From JBHJGM01 sp050331815 (GTDB lineage Bacteria > Verrucomicrobiota > Verrucomicrobiia > Opitutales > JBHJGM01), in contig JBHJGM010000004.1 of assembly GCA_050331815.1 (NCBI GenBank), forward strand, positions 1-64,000: 64,000 nucleotides of DNA. The letters are read 5' to 3'. Shown one piece after another: positions 41,978 through 51,191 of this stretch; the stretch's first letter is position 1, and every line of letters starts with the position of its first letter. The notes below the pieces were generated by a model. That model was not told where the DNA came from and ran no database searches. It saw only the letters and a list, made by a program, of their open reading frames with translations. A program made the translations under genes and the position numbers.

Positions 41978-43084
41978 TTATCGCGCGGCGGTCTGGGGGA
42001 AGAGCTCCGGCATCTCAGCCAGCAAAGTGTCTAGGTTGTTAAGCAGGCCCGAAATCGTGGCTTCGGTTTCGTCACCCATGTTGGAGATACGGAAGGTCTT
42101 CCCCTTGATCTTCCCGTAGCCTCCGTCAATGACGCATGAAAAACGTTCCTTCAAAGCCGCGTTGAGCGCCGGGATGTCCATCTCGCGGTTATTGCGCACG
42201 CAGGTGAGCGATTTGGAGGCATACGCCAGATCTGGCAGTAGTTCAAAGTCGTGCTTTTTGACCCAGTCGTGCACCTGTTGGTTGGTCCTGGCGTGGCGCG
42301 CATAACGCGCTTCGAGCCCCTCGGCAAAGATCTCGTTCAGCTTGGCTTGCAGCCCGTAAATCAGCGGGATGCAAGGCGTGCTGGGCGTCATGCCCTTTTC
42401 GTAGTTTTTACGAAATTCGATCAGGTCGAAGTAGTAGCCGCGCCCGTCGACGGACTCGGCGCGCTCGTGGGCGCGTTCAGACACGGTGAACAACGCCATG
42501 CCCGGGGGCAGCGCCAGCGCTTTTTGCGAGCCGGTCAAGAGCACGTCGATGCCGAGCGTATCCTTGGCGATCGGTAGCACCGAGAACGAGCTGACGCAGT
42601 CGACGATGGAATAAACCTCCGGAAAGTCTTTCAGCACGGCGGCGATCTCGGCGATCGGGCTCATAGTGCCCGTCGAAGTTTCGTTGTGGATCAGCGTAAC
42701 GATGTCGAATTCACCGGTGGAAAGGGCTGCGCGCAGTGCCTCCGGGTCGACCGGCTGACCCCATTCGAACTTCAGCGCCTCGCAGGGTATCCCCATGCGC
42801 TGGGTCACGTCGTGCCATTTGTCCGAAAAGGCGCCGCTGCAGCAGTTGAGGACTTTTTTGTCCTTCACCAGGCTGCGCAGGATGCCTTCCATGACACCCC
42901 AGGCGCTCGAGGTGCTGATATAGACCGGGTCGGTGGTGAAAAAGGCCTGTTGCAGCTTGGGCTGCACGTCCTTGAAGAGCGCCACGAAGTCCGGGCTGCG
43001 GTGTCCGATCATCGGCTGGCTCATCGCCTTGTAGATGTGGGGCGCGACCTCGATAGGACCGGGAATGAAGAGTTTGTAGCTCAC
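41978..43084 (-). CDS. Class V aminotransferase (alanine/serine-glyoxylate type)
   Basis: PLP-dependent enzyme, 368 aa. It opens LFIPGPIEVAPHIYKAM, with the GHRSPDF and STSSAWGVMEGILRSLV features, the PLP Asp in VDCVSSFSVLP, and the Schiff-base Lys188 in LLTGSQKALALPPGMALF. The C-terminus FRISNMGDETEATISGLL is typical. Likely serine- or alanine-glyoxylate transaminase; in some lineages this clade serves as phosphoserine aminotransferase. It lies 35 bp downstream of panD on the same strand, so they are probably co-transcribed. Confidence 0.9.
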   Translation of the reverse strand: MSYKLFIPGPIEVAPHIYKAMSQPMIGHRSPDFVALFKDVQPKLQQAFFTTDPVYISTSSAWGVMEGILRSLVKDKKVLNCCSGAFSDKWHDVTQRMGIPCEALKFEWGQPVDPEALRAALSTGEFDIVTLIHNETSTGTMSPIAEIAAVLKDFPEVYSIVDCVSSFSVLPIAKDTLGIDVLLTGSQKALALPPGMALFTVSERAHERAESVDGRGYYFDLIEFRKNYEKGMTPSTPCIPLIYGLQAKLNEIFAEGLEARYARHARTNQQVHDWVKKHDFELLPDLAYASKSLTCVRNNREMDIPALNAALKERFSCVIDGGYGKIKGKTFRISNMGDETEATISGLLNNLDTLLAEMPELFPQTAAR

Positions 43085-43119
43085 GGGTTGAGTGAATGAG
43101 GATGAGGCGAAAGAATGGC

Positions 43120-43512
43120 TTAGGCGCCCACCGGAAGCGAATCCGGCAGGGTATTTTCCGAGCGAACGATCGTGCGATTGCCTTCGCCGAGCACAGCGAT
43201 GCGCGGCTTCCAGTGGCGCGCTTCCGACTCACTGAGTTGGACAAAGCTCATAATGACGAGCAGATCGCCGATTTTGCCCAGATGGGCTGTCGCGCCGTTC
43301 AGGGAGATGGTCAACGAGCCCTCTGCGGCGGGAATGGCGTAGGTCTCAAAACGCTCTCCACTGGTGATGTTGCCAACCAGGATCTTTTCATAAGGCATCA
43401 GATCGACCAAACGCATCAGGCGGCTGTCGATGGCCAGACTGCCCTCGTAATGCAACTGAGCATCAGTAACTTCAGCACGCAGGAGTTTGGCCCGTAGAAG
43501 ACTTGCATTCAT
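43120..43512 (-). CDS. panD: Aspartate 1-decarboxylase PanD
   Basis: Pyruvoyl enzyme making beta-alanine for pantothenate/CoA. 130 aa. The self-cleavage site Gly24-Ser25 is exactly placed in LHYEGSLAID, and later regions (NITSGERFETYAIPA, LNGATAHLGKIGDLLVIMSF) are canonical. ATG 43512 is chosen from family length; the reading frame is open much further upstream but is meaningless there. Divergent from lpxK across about 190 bp. Confidence 0.96.
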   Translation of the reverse strand: MNASLLRAKLLRAEVTDAQLHYEGSLAIDSRLMRLVDLMPYEKILVGNITSGERFETYAIPAAEGSLTISLNGATAHLGKIGDLLVIMSFVQLSESEARHWKPRIAVLGEGNRTIVRSENTLPDSLPVGA

Positions 43513-43703
43513 GATTGCGCAGAGGATGAAAGGCTGCTTTCTGAAACGACGGGCGTGAGCGAGGTCAATCCTGATTGCAGACGGTTCACTGGCCGCAAGG
43601 GAGAAATTTATCCGGGCCTTAGGGCGGATGCATGCCCATTTAGCCGCTTTTGCAGCATAGCTGAGGGGCGTCAGAATGCAACTTTGCGCCGGGGGTGGAG
43701 CCG

Positions 43704-44981
43704 ATGAGTGGCTGGATTGCACGTCAAAAAGCCTGGATTGAGTCCCGGGCCGAGCGCACAGGGCATTTCCTGGTCGATGTGGTCTATGATCGACGTCGCG
43801 ATACAAAGGCGCAGACCATCGGCGGGGCCCTGCGTGGGCTCTCGAAGGTCTTCGCGGGGATTGTCCGGACGCGTTTCTGGCTTTACCGCAACCGCATTCT
43901 GCGCGACCAGCCCCTAGGCTGCCTGGTGGTGGTGGTGGGCAACCTGACCGTCGGCGGCACCGGCAAGACCCCCGTGGTCGAGAAATTTGCCCGCAGTTTG
44001 ACCGAACGCGGGCGCAAGGTCGCCATCCTGAGCCGTGGCTACAAATCCAAGAAAGAGCCGCTGTGGAAGCGCTGGTGGCGCGGGGTGGCGCACCTGGAGC
44101 CGCCGCCACCGCGCGTTGTCAGCAACGGTCGCGAGGTCCTGCTGGGCTCCGATGAAGCCGGGGACGAGCCTTTTATGTTGGCGCGCAATCTGCCGGGGGT
44201 GGTCGTGCTGGTGGACAAAAATCGCGTCAAGGCCGGCCAGTACGCGATCAAACACTTTGACTGCGATACCCTGCTGCTGGACGACGGGTTCCAGTATCTG
44301 CCTCTGCGCGGACAGCTCAACCTGCTCATGATCGACAAGGGCAATCCGTTCGGCAACGGCTGCCTGCTGCCCCGCGGGATCCTGCGCGAGCCGATCGAGC
44401 ACATTCGGCGGGCCTCCTACGTCTTTTTGACAAAGTCAGACGGGCGCACCGACATGGAGCTGGAGGCCATCATCCGGCGCCACAAACCTGATACCGACAT
44501 TATCGAGTGCACCCACCGGCCGCAGTACCTGCAGGCCTTTGCCGGGAGCGAGCGCCTGGACCTGACCTGGCTGCGCGGACGCAAGGTGGCCGCCTTCAGC
44601 GCGATCGCCACGCCGGAGAGCTTCGAGGAATTTCTCGAGCGCCTGGGGGCGCAACTGGTCCTGCGTAGGCGTTTTCTCGACCACCACCGCTTCAGCGATC
44701 GCCAGATTGAGGAGATCTTTGCCAAGGCGCTGGCCTCCGGAGCTGCCTGCGTGGTGACCACCGAGAAGGACGCCGTGCGAGTGCCCAGCGACTATCAGGC
44801 ACCGCTGCCGCTTTATTTCCTGCGCCTGGAGGTGGACATCCTCAGCGGCGCGGGTGACTTCGAGGAGGCCGTCTCGCGGATCTGCTTCCCTCGCAAGGCG
44901 CTGCGTGCCTCTCGCAACCCCTTGCGGCGGCGCAGCATGAGCCGTCCGCCTTTCGCCGGTGACGCTGACGAGCTGAAATGA
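43704..44981 (+). CDS. lpxK: Tetraacyldisaccharide 4'-kinase LpxK
   Basis: Inner-membrane-associated kinase adding the 4'-phosphate of lipid A. About 425 aa, longer than E. coli LpxK (328) because of an N-terminal extension of about 75 residues and a basic C-terminal tail. The P-loop VVGNLTVGGTGKTP, the following SRGY, GDEPFMLARNLPGVVVLVDKN and DDGFQYLPLRGQLNLLMID are all present. ATG 43704 follows GGAG; a GTG at 43695 is an alternative. It confirms LPS with lipid A, consistent with lptD. Confidence 0.93.
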   Translation: MSGWIARQKAWIESRAERTGHFLVDVVYDRRRDTKAQTIGGALRGLSKVFAGIVRTRFWLYRNRILRDQPLGCLVVVVGNLTVGGTGKTPVVEKFARSLTERGRKVAILSRGYKSKKEPLWKRWWRGVAHLEPPPPRVVSNGREVLLGSDEAGDEPFMLARNLPGVVVLVDKNRVKAGQYAIKHFDCDTLLLDDGFQYLPLRGQLNLLMIDKGNPFGNGCLLPRGILREPIEHIRRASYVFLTKSDGRTDMELEAIIRRHKPDTDIIECTHRPQYLQAFAGSERLDLTWLRGRKVAAFSAIATPESFEEFLERLGAQLVLRRRFLDHHRFSDRQIEEIFAKALASGAACVVTTEKDAVRVPSDYQAPLPLYFLRLEVDILSGAGDFEEAVSRICFPRKALRASRNPLRRRSMSRPPFAGDADELK

Positions 44982-45064
44982 GCCGTCGCCCGATTTTCCT
45001 CGCATCGATTCGGGCAGGATTGCATTTTGACCATCTCATCAGTTAACGACCGTTTGTTCCGCGT

Positions 45065-46318
45065 ATGTCTTCCTCCGAACTTGAAAAAGCCCCGGCCCAT
45101 CAGGAGACGCGGGTGCCCTGGTACGACGCAAACCAAGCCGAGCGTCCCGTACGCGACCTGGAGATTAAAGATGCCCAACTCATCTTTCAGGCGGTTTGGG
45201 CCGAGTTAAAAGAAAGCTACGGGCGCGAAAACCTGCGCTTTCCCAAGGAGATCTTCTGGCTCAATGGCGCCCCGGGTGCCGGCAAAGGCACCAACACCCG
45301 CTTCATCATGAAGTACCGGGACTACACCGCCGCCCCGGTCGTCGTCAGCGAGCTGCTGCAAAGTCCGGAAGCGCGCAAACGCATCGATGCGGGGTTACTG
45401 GTTGGGGACAAAGAAGTCACCGAACTGGTTTTTAAAGAATTGCTGAACCCCGAACACGACAGTGGTGCGATCGTCGATGGCTATCCCCGGACCAAAGTTC
45501 AGGTCGAATGCCTCAAGCTGCTCTACGGCAAACTCAACGATCTGCGCCGGGAGTTCCTCAACACGTTGCTGAGCTCGCACTTCCCCAAGCCGCAATTTCA
45601 CATTTTGGTGCTTTTTATCGACGAGGCCGAGAGTATCCGGCGGCAGTTGCTGCGCGGTCAAAAGGCGGTCGAGCACAATCGCGAGGTCGATGCTTCGGGC
45701 TACGGGACGAAAATCGAGCTGCGCAAGACCGACCTGGAAGAGGAAGCCGCCCGGGGCCGTTACCGTACCTTTAAGGAGAAGACTTACGAAGCCCTGCGCA
45801 GCCTGCGTGAGGTGTTTCACTACCATTACATCAATGCGCATGGCTCGGTGGCCGCCGTGCAAGAACGTATCATCAACGAGCTCAAGTACCAGAGCTCGCT
45901 GGAGTTGGACCAGGCTACCTACGACCGCCTGAGCGTCATTCCGATCGCCAACCAGATTGTACTGCATGCCCGTCAGGACCTGGTCCAGCGTTTGGACGAT
46001 TACGAAGCGCACGATTCCGCGTTGTTCGCCCGGGTAGTCAGCTTGATCGACGAAAAGTTCATGCCCATCGTCCTGCGGCATGCCATCAGTGGGCGGGCGG
46101 CGATCAACAGCGAGGACGAGTTGCTAGGTGATTCAGCGGCCCTCGCCATGCTGCTGGATATCTTTTCCGAACGCGGCTATCACGCCGTGGTTGACCTGCG
46201 CCGCGAGGAAATTCCCGAATCCATTGACCCAAAAACGTTTAAGATCACCTGCCGGGTGAAGAAGGTGTACCGGGTCACGGTGAGTTTCCAAGGCTCGGAA
46301 ATTCGCCGCGGCGAATAA
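45065..46318 (+). CDS. Long adenylate kinase-like protein with extra C-terminal domain
   Basis: 417 aa, about double a normal adenylate kinase. The first 270 residues contain the kinase: P-loop NGAPGAGKGTNTRF, a variable nucleotide-binding helix, GAIVDGYPRTKVQ (family DGFPR) and later LRGQKAVEHNRE, the lid/arginine region with an insertion. An N-terminal 70-residue lead-in and a C-terminal part of about 150 residues (from DLVQRLDDYEAHD) are not family features. The last 60 residues are beta-like (ITCRVKKVYRVTVSF). Whether the product is an active adenylate kinase is inference. Confidence 0.85.
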   Translation: MSSSELEKAPAHQETRVPWYDANQAERPVRDLEIKDAQLIFQAVWAELKESYGRENLRFPKEIFWLNGAPGAGKGTNTRFIMKYRDYTAAPVVVSELLQSPEARKRIDAGLLVGDKEVTELVFKELLNPEHDSGAIVDGYPRTKVQVECLKLLYGKLNDLRREFLNTLLSSHFPKPQFHILVLFIDEAESIRRQLLRGQKAVEHNREVDASGYGTKIELRKTDLEEEAARGRYRTFKEKTYEALRSLREVFHYHYINAHGSVAAVQERIINELKYQSSLELDQATYDRLSVIPIANQIVLHARQDLVQRLDDYEAHDSALFARVVSLIDEKFMPIVLRHAISGRAAINSEDELLGDSAALAMLLDIFSERGYHAVVDLRREEIPESIDPKTFKITCRVKKVYRVTVSFQGSEIRRGE

Positions 46319-46365
46319 TTGAGCGAGGACCGCATTCTTGTATGGCTGTTTGGCACAAGCAATTT

Positions 46366-46386
46366 ATCTAGACAAGCTGGCTAGAT
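46366..46386 (+). promoter_or_regulatory. Inverted repeat, probable operator of the vapBC-type module
   Basis: Perfect 6-bp arms ATCTAG (46366-46371) and CTAGAT (46381-46386) around 9 bp, just upstream of the antitoxin region. A possible promoter overlaps it (TTGTAT then AATTTA, 17 bp apart). Antitoxin/toxin complexes commonly bind such dyads; use here is inferred. Confidence 0.5.
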
Positions 46387-46441
46387 GATCCTTTTCAAGG
46401 AATGATAGCTGGCCGAAGCCAAAAACAAGCTGAGTGAGGTT

Positions 46442-46639
46442 GTGCACCGTGCGCTTGCCGAAGGGCCGCAGCGGAGTACCCGTCGCGAGGATGCGGTAGT
46501 AGTACTCTCCGAGAAGGATTTTCAGGCGCTGACCGGGCAGAAGCCCAGCTTGGCCGGTTTCCTGATGGAGGAGGGTCCAGACTATGATGGGGTGGACTTG
46601 GAGCGCGATTCTTCGACCATGCGCGACGTCGACCTGTGA
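46442..46639 (+). CDS. Phd/YefM-type antitoxin, N-terminus possibly damaged
   Basis: The recognisable homology begins at 46409 with LAEAKNKLSEVVHRALAEGP and continues EDAVVVLSEKDFQALTG, a typical Phd/YefM antitoxin (DNA-binding N-terminus, toxin-binding C-terminus). But TGA and TAG stop codons lie in frame immediately before 46409, and the nearby ATG (46402) is in another frame, so the usual first residues (MxxWQ) are lost. The only standard in-frame start left is GTG 46442 (65 aa), which would omit about 11 helix residues. Its stop overlaps the toxin start by 4 bp (GTGA). Confidence 0.65.
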   Translation: MHRALAEGPQRSTRREDAVVVLSEKDFQALTGQKPSLAGFLMEEGPDYDGVDLERDSSTMRDVDL

Positions 46640-47055
46640 AGGTCCTGCTCGACACCAAGGTACTTTCGGAATTGCGCCGACCCGCAGGAGATCCCCGGGT
46701 GAAGGCGTCTGTGCGTCGCCTGCGGGCGGATGCTGTCTACCTGAGTGTCATCTGCCTGGGCGAATTGATTCGTGGAGTCGAAAAACTGCCCGTTGGCGAA
46801 AAGCGGCAGAGCTTGTCCGCTTGGCTCTCCATCCTGGGAACTCACTTTGCCGAGCGCATCCTGGGCGTGGATCTGGAGGTCGCACGGTTCTGGGGCGAGG
46901 TGACCGGGAGTGCTCAAAAGCAAGGTGGCAATCTGTCCATCGCGGATGGCTTGATCGCGGCTACCGCCATGCGTCATGGCCTGCACCTGTTCACGCGCAA
47001 CGCGAAGGATTTTGCGAAGACGGGCGTGCGGGTCGTCAACCCGTGGGTGGACTGA
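46636..47055 (+). CDS. VapC-family PIN-domain toxin
   Basis: 139-aa ribonuclease toxin. The four acidic metal ligands are present: Asp6 (LLDTKVLSEL), Glu43 (CLGELIRG), Asp104 (SIADGLIAATA) and Asp125 (TRNAKDF). Residue 8 is Lys where the family nearly always has Asn, Cys or Ser (usual DTN). The start is GTG 46636 inside the antitoxin stop, a coupled arrangement. Targets (tRNA, rRNA) cannot be read. Whether it is active is open, since the antitoxin looks damaged. Confidence 0.88.
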   Translation: MKVLLDTKVLSELRRPAGDPRVKASVRRLRADAVYLSVICLGELIRGVEKLPVGEKRQSLSAWLSILGTHFAERILGVDLEVARFWGEVTGSAQKQGGNLSIADGLIAATAMRHGLHLFTRNAKDFAKTGVRVVNPWVD

Positions 47056-47080
47056 TGCCGGCGGGTACTGTCTGCCAAGA

Positions 47081-47962
47081 TTACACTACGTTCCCGTAAA
47101 AATACGTTTCCAGGTCGGCCGTTTTTTCGTGAATACGCGAGATGTCGTCTTGGCTCAGGTTGCCTTTCCACTTTAAGGTATTAACGCGTGCTTCCGCCTT
47201 GAAACTAGCGGCGATTTCACTCGTCCATTCAAGACCCACGGCCTTGTACAAGGGCGGGAAGTGTTCCAGCGGATTTTCGGCAAAGGTTTCATGCAGAACA
47301 ACCTGCCAGCTGTTGCGGCCAGACTGAACCTGTTCGCGGACGTACTGATACAGTATGCGGTAAAGGAGAATGGATTGATCCAGCAGTGAATGCGGCTTGG
47401 CTGCCTGCGCTTCGATCTCTGGCCAGAGATTTTGAAAGTGCGCCTCTACTAGCTTGGGCTGGGCGACGAGATCGCGGAAGGGAAACGACCAGCGGTCACG
47501 CAGAAGACTGTCGCAAAAGGCGGCGGGCCTGCGCACGGCGACGACGATGTCTGCTGCGAAAGTGTCTTCAATCCAGGGTGCGGAGAACAAGGCGATGGGG
47601 TCCTTCAAAATTACGCGTTGAGTGTTGGGACGTTCGCGGCGCAGGACCCACCAGTCGCGAAGCAAGTGCGAAAAGTCACGCGGATGGCGAATTTGTCCGA
47701 GCCGAGTCCGCACACTGTAGCGCATGTCGATCAACCTTCGAAGCCCTGCTTCGTACCGAGCTGCAGCAGGGTTTCCCTTGTTCATTTGATAGAACCAACA
47801 GGGCGCCGGGGGGTGCATGAGCGAGGGTCTGTAGGAGATGGAAAATGGCTCCCAGTGAAGGTGGACCCCAGCGGCTTTCCCCAGACAGAGGCCAAACCAG
47901 GTTGTGCCGCTGCGGTGTGAGCCGGTAACCAGAATGGGGTGATGGGTGGCTGTTCCGGACAT
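47081..47962 (-). CDS. Sulfotransferase-family protein
   Basis: 293 aa. The PAPS 5'-phosphosulfate loop TGSHRSGTTW sits at residues 13-22, and a 3'-phosphate-binding segment VVAVRRPAAFCDSLLRDRW is in the middle. These give a sulfotransferase fold; substrate (a glycan, lipid or small molecule) is not readable. It lies alone between the vapBC module and the M29 gene, converging on vapC with a 25-bp gap. Confidence 0.86.
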   Translation of the reverse strand: MSGTATHHPILVTGSHRSGTTWFGLCLGKAAGVHLHWEPFSISYRPSLMHPPAPCWFYQMNKGNPAAARYEAGLRRLIDMRYSVRTRLGQIRHPRDFSHLLRDWWVLRRERPNTQRVILKDPIALFSAPWIEDTFAADIVVAVRRPAAFCDSLLRDRWSFPFRDLVAQPKLVEAHFQNLWPEIEAQAAKPHSLLDQSILLYRILYQYVREQVQSGRNSWQVVLHETFAENPLEHFPPLYKAVGLEWTSEIAASFKAEARVNTLKWKGNLSQDDISRIHEKTADLETYFYGNVV

Positions 47963-48054
47963 CGATGCGTCGTTAATCGAGGGGTTGCCAGCAGGTCAAT
48001 GCTTCGCTGCGCGTTTCGCTTGCTGAGGGGGCGCAGGGGCCCTTAGCTGGTGGG

Positions 48055-49188
48055 ATGGATACACGATACCTGGCGCTGGCGGATGTGCTGGTTAGGCATT
48101 CCACGGCGTTGAAGCCTGGAGAGAATGTGCTGATCGAGGGCTTTGACGTGCCCGACGAAATTATCGTGGCGCTGATCCGCGCGGTGAAACAGCGCCGGGC
48201 GCATCCCTTCGTCAACCTCAAGCGCATGCGCGTGGTACGCGAGTTGATTCAGCAAAACGGGTCCAAGCAATTTGAGGCCGAGGCCACGCATTGGGAGCTG
48301 CCCCGGATGAAGCAGATGCAGGCCTACATCGCCTTGCGTGGGGCCGAGAACATTTTTGAAACGTCCGACGTGCCGGCGGCTTCGCAAAATGCCTACATGG
48401 GCGCGCTGAAGCCGGTGCTGGATTACCGCGTCAACGAGACGCGCTGGTGCGTGCTGCGCTGGCCCACGGCGTCGATGGCGCAGCAGGCACGCATGAGCAC
48501 CGAAGCCTTTGCCGATTTTTACTTCAACGTCTGCACTATGGACTACGCGCGCATGAAGCCCGGCATGAGCGCTTTGAAAAAGTTGATGGATCGGACCGAG
48601 CGCGTGCGGATTGTGGGCCCGGATACCGACCTGTCCTTTTCGATTAAGGGGCTGCAGGCCATCGCCTGCGGCGGTGTGCACAACATCCCCGATGGCGAAG
48701 TGTTCACGGCACCGGTCCGAGAGAGCGTCGAAGGCGTTCTCAGCTACAACGCGCCAACAGTCTACCAAGGCACCTCGTTCGACAACATTCGCCTGGTCTT
48801 TGAAAAGGGGAAGATCGTCAAGGCCGAGAGCAACAACACGCGGCGGCTCAATCAGATTCTCGATTCGGACGACGGGGCGCGTTATATTGGGGAGTTCGCT
48901 ATCGCCTTCAACCCGCTCATTTTGCAGCCGATGCAGGACATCCTCTTCGACGAGAAGATCGCCGGGTCGTTTCACTTTACACCGGGGCAGGCCTACGAGG
49001 GCGAAGCCGACAACGGCAACCGCTCGAAAGTCCACTGGGATATGGTCTGCATCCAGCGCAAGGATTTTGGCGGCGGTAAAATTTACTTCGACGGCAAGTT
49101 GATCCGCGAAGACGGGATGTTTCTGCCCAAGCCGCTGCAAAAGCTTAATCCGGAGTACCTTCTGGGTGAAGCCAGGGCCCGGTCATGA
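48055..49188 (+). CDS. M29-family (AmpS/thermophilic) aminopeptidase
   Basis: Metallo-aminopeptidase, 377 aa. The two-metal motifs of M29 are present: HNIPDGEVFTAP, RYIGEFAIAFNP, GSFHFTPGQAYEG, SKVHWDMV and GGGKIYFDGKLIREDG. Cytoplasmic, no signal. Its stop overlaps the next gene's start by 4 bp (ATGA), so it is coupled to the adenosine deaminase-like gene; both may serve nutrient salvage. A 92-bp gap separates it from the divergent sulfotransferase gene. Confidence 0.93.
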   Translation: MDTRYLALADVLVRHSTALKPGENVLIEGFDVPDEIIVALIRAVKQRRAHPFVNLKRMRVVRELIQQNGSKQFEAEATHWELPRMKQMQAYIALRGAENIFETSDVPAASQNAYMGALKPVLDYRVNETRWCVLRWPTASMAQQARMSTEAFADFYFNVCTMDYARMKPGMSALKKLMDRTERVRIVGPDTDLSFSIKGLQAIACGGVHNIPDGEVFTAPVRESVEGVLSYNAPTVYQGTSFDNIRLVFEKGKIVKAESNNTRRLNQILDSDDGARYIGEFAIAFNPLILQPMQDILFDEKIAGSFHFTPGQAYEGEADNGNRSKVHWDMVCIQRKDFGGGKIYFDGKLIREDGMFLPKPLQKLNPEYLLGEARARS

Positions 49189-50174
49189 GCGACTCCGCTT
49201 TCATCCAGTCGCTGCCGAAGACCGAGACCCACCTGCACTTCGAAGCGAGCCTGCCCTGGGATTTTTTGCACGAGTTGGACCCTAGGAAGTACGCCCTGCG
49301 CCCCGCTTCGTGGAATGACGACTTCCGATTTGAGTCGTTTGCGCATTTTGAGCATGAGCTGATCGGCTATGGGATGACGTGGTACACTTCCCCGGAGCGC
49401 TACCACCGCGTGGCCCAGCGCACCTTCGCCAGTCTGATGGAGCAAAACGTTCGCTATGTGGAAACGAGCATTGCCTCCGGGATGAGCCAGTTTGCCAACC
49501 TCGATCCGCACGAGGTGTTGCAGGCAATTCGCGCGGCGGTGCCCCCGGGGCTGGAGGTGCGCCTCTTCATTGGGATTCATCACCGGGGCTTTGAGGGCTG
49601 GATCCGCCCGGTGCTCGAAAACTGCGTCAAGTGGGACGAACTCGATGGGATCGATCTGCACGGGCCCGAAGATCACGAGATCGGCGACTGGGCTCCGCGG
49701 CTTTGGCAACGCGCCCGGGACTATGGCAAATTCACCAAGGCGCATGCGGGCGAGTTCTGCGGGCCTGAATCCGTGCGCTACGCCATCGATGCATTGAAGG
49801 CTCAGCGGATTCAACACGGTGTGCGTGCGAGCGAGGACCCGGAACTGGTGTGTGAACTGGCCGAACGCGGCATCGGTCTGGATGTCTGCCCGATCAGCAA
49901 CCTGAAGCTGCGCGTGGTGCCCAGCCTGGAGGCGCATCCGCTGCGAAAGCTGATGCAGGCCGGGGTGCGCTGCACGATCAGCACCGACGACCCTGTGTCC
50001 TTCGGCAACCACCTAAACGGCGAATACCTGGCCCTGGCCACGACCGGTTACACGCGCGACGAGCTGGTGCGCCTCGCCCGAAACGGATTCGAGAATGCCC
50101 TCGTTGACGCTACCCGGCGGCAGGCTTGGCTCGACGAATTGGATGCGGTGGCTTCGTCTGCCGCTTCGGCCTGA
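49185..50174 (+). CDS. Adenosine deaminase-family protein
   Basis: Zinc hydrolase of the adenosine/AMP deaminase family, 329 aa. Metal and catalytic motifs in order: KTETHLHFEASL (HxH), KAHAGEFCGPE (HAGE), RIQHGVRA (His) and STDDPVSFGNHLNGEY (Asp-Asp). The acid Glu is thus present. The substrate could be adenosine, adenine or a related aminopurine; the overall look is of the adenosine deaminase-like group. Coupled upstream to the M29 gene; the pseudouridine synthase starts 6 bp downstream. Confidence 0.9.
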   Translation: MSDSAFIQSLPKTETHLHFEASLPWDFLHELDPRKYALRPASWNDDFRFESFAHFEHELIGYGMTWYTSPERYHRVAQRTFASLMEQNVRYVETSIASGMSQFANLDPHEVLQAIRAAVPPGLEVRLFIGIHHRGFEGWIRPVLENCVKWDELDGIDLHGPEDHEIGDWAPRLWQRARDYGKFTKAHAGEFCGPESVRYAIDALKAQRIQHGVRASEDPELVCELAERGIGLDVCPISNLKLRVVPSLEAHPLRKLMQAGVRCTISTDDPVSFGNHLNGEYLALATTGYTRDELVRLARNGFENALVDATRRQAWLDELDAVASSAASA

Positions 50175-50180
50175 GTTCGT

Positions 50181-51191
50181 ATGACCGATCCGGAAGCGGA
50201 ACTGCCCGAGAATGATGCGGTGGCTTCCGCGGGCTTCGAGTTTTTTGACTTCGTGGTGCCCGAGGCGGTTGAAAAGGCGCGTGCGGACAAGGTCGTGGCC
50301 GGGCACTATCCGGATTTCTCGCGGATGGAGATTCAGACGGTTTTCGACGCCGGCGACGTGACCTATGAGGGGAAGTCGGTTGGTCGCAATCATCGCGTAT
50401 CCACGGGCGATGTGTTGCGTTTGCGACTGCCCGCTGGCAAGCCCACCTCGCTGAAGCCGGTCGACCAGCCGCTAGAAATTCTTTTTGAGGACGCCCATGT
50501 CGTCGTCGTGAATAAGCCGGCGGGTCTGGTCACGCACCCGGCTGACAGTACCGGCTACCTTACGCTGACAAATGTGGTGCTTCATCACACACAGGGAGCG
50601 TTGGCGGAGGCGGGTGGGGTGATGCGTCCGGGGGTTGTGCACCGTCTCGACAAGGAGACCAGCGGCGCGATTTTGTTCGCGAAAACCAACCTGGCTTATC
50701 ATGCGCTGGTGAAGGCGTTTGCCGCGCGCCGCGTGGAGAAGACCTACGTGGCCCTGGTGAGCAGGCCGCCGGAACTGGAGTCGGGCGTCTGTCTGGAGCC
50801 CATCGCGCGGCACCCGGTTACGCGGATACGCATGCGGGTGAATCCCGAAGGCAAGCCCGCCCACACCGAGTGGCAGGTGCAAGCGCGCTTTGGCCCGCTG
50901 GGCGCGCGTGTGCGTTGCTGGATTCACACGGGGCGCACGCATCAAATACGCGTCCACCTGAGCCACCTGGGCTTTCCCATTTATGGCGATGGGGTCTATG
51001 GCTACCGGCATGACCGACGGCTGGGGTACGCGCAGCCGCGCGTGATGCTCCATGCCGAACACCTTGCCCTCGACCACCCGGTGACGGGCGAGCGCATCGA
51101 CGTTCAAGCGCCGTTGCCCGTGGATTTTCTGGAGTTTGAAGCGCGGCTTCGCGAGACGGCGGCCGTCATTGAAAGCTCAGAGCTCGAGTAA
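50181..51191 (+). CDS. RluD-type RNA pseudouridine synthase
   Basis: 336 aa. An S4-like RNA-binding part at the N-terminus (DKVVAGHYPDFSRMEIQTVF) is followed by the catalytic domain with the invariant Asp in VVHRLDKETSGAILFAKT and the later HTGRTHQIRVHLSHLGFPI and GERIDVQAPLP motifs. RluC/RluD-type 23S rRNA modification is the likely job; the exact site cannot be assigned. Last of the three-gene unit. It overlaps the convergent ppx/gppA-like gene by 15 bp. Confidence 0.92.
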   Translation: MTDPEAELPENDAVASAGFEFFDFVVPEAVEKARADKVVAGHYPDFSRMEIQTVFDAGDVTYEGKSVGRNHRVSTGDVLRLRLPAGKPTSLKPVDQPLEILFEDAHVVVVNKPAGLVTHPADSTGYLTLTNVVLHHTQGALAEAGGVMRPGVVHRLDKETSGAILFAKTNLAYHALVKAFAARRVEKTYVALVSRPPELESGVCLEPIARHPVTRIRMRVNPEGKPAHTEWQVQARFGPLGARVRCWIHTGRTHQIRVHLSHLGFPIYGDGVYGYRHDRRLGYAQPRVMLHAEHLALDHPVTGERIDVQAPLPVDFLEFEARLRETAAVIESSELE

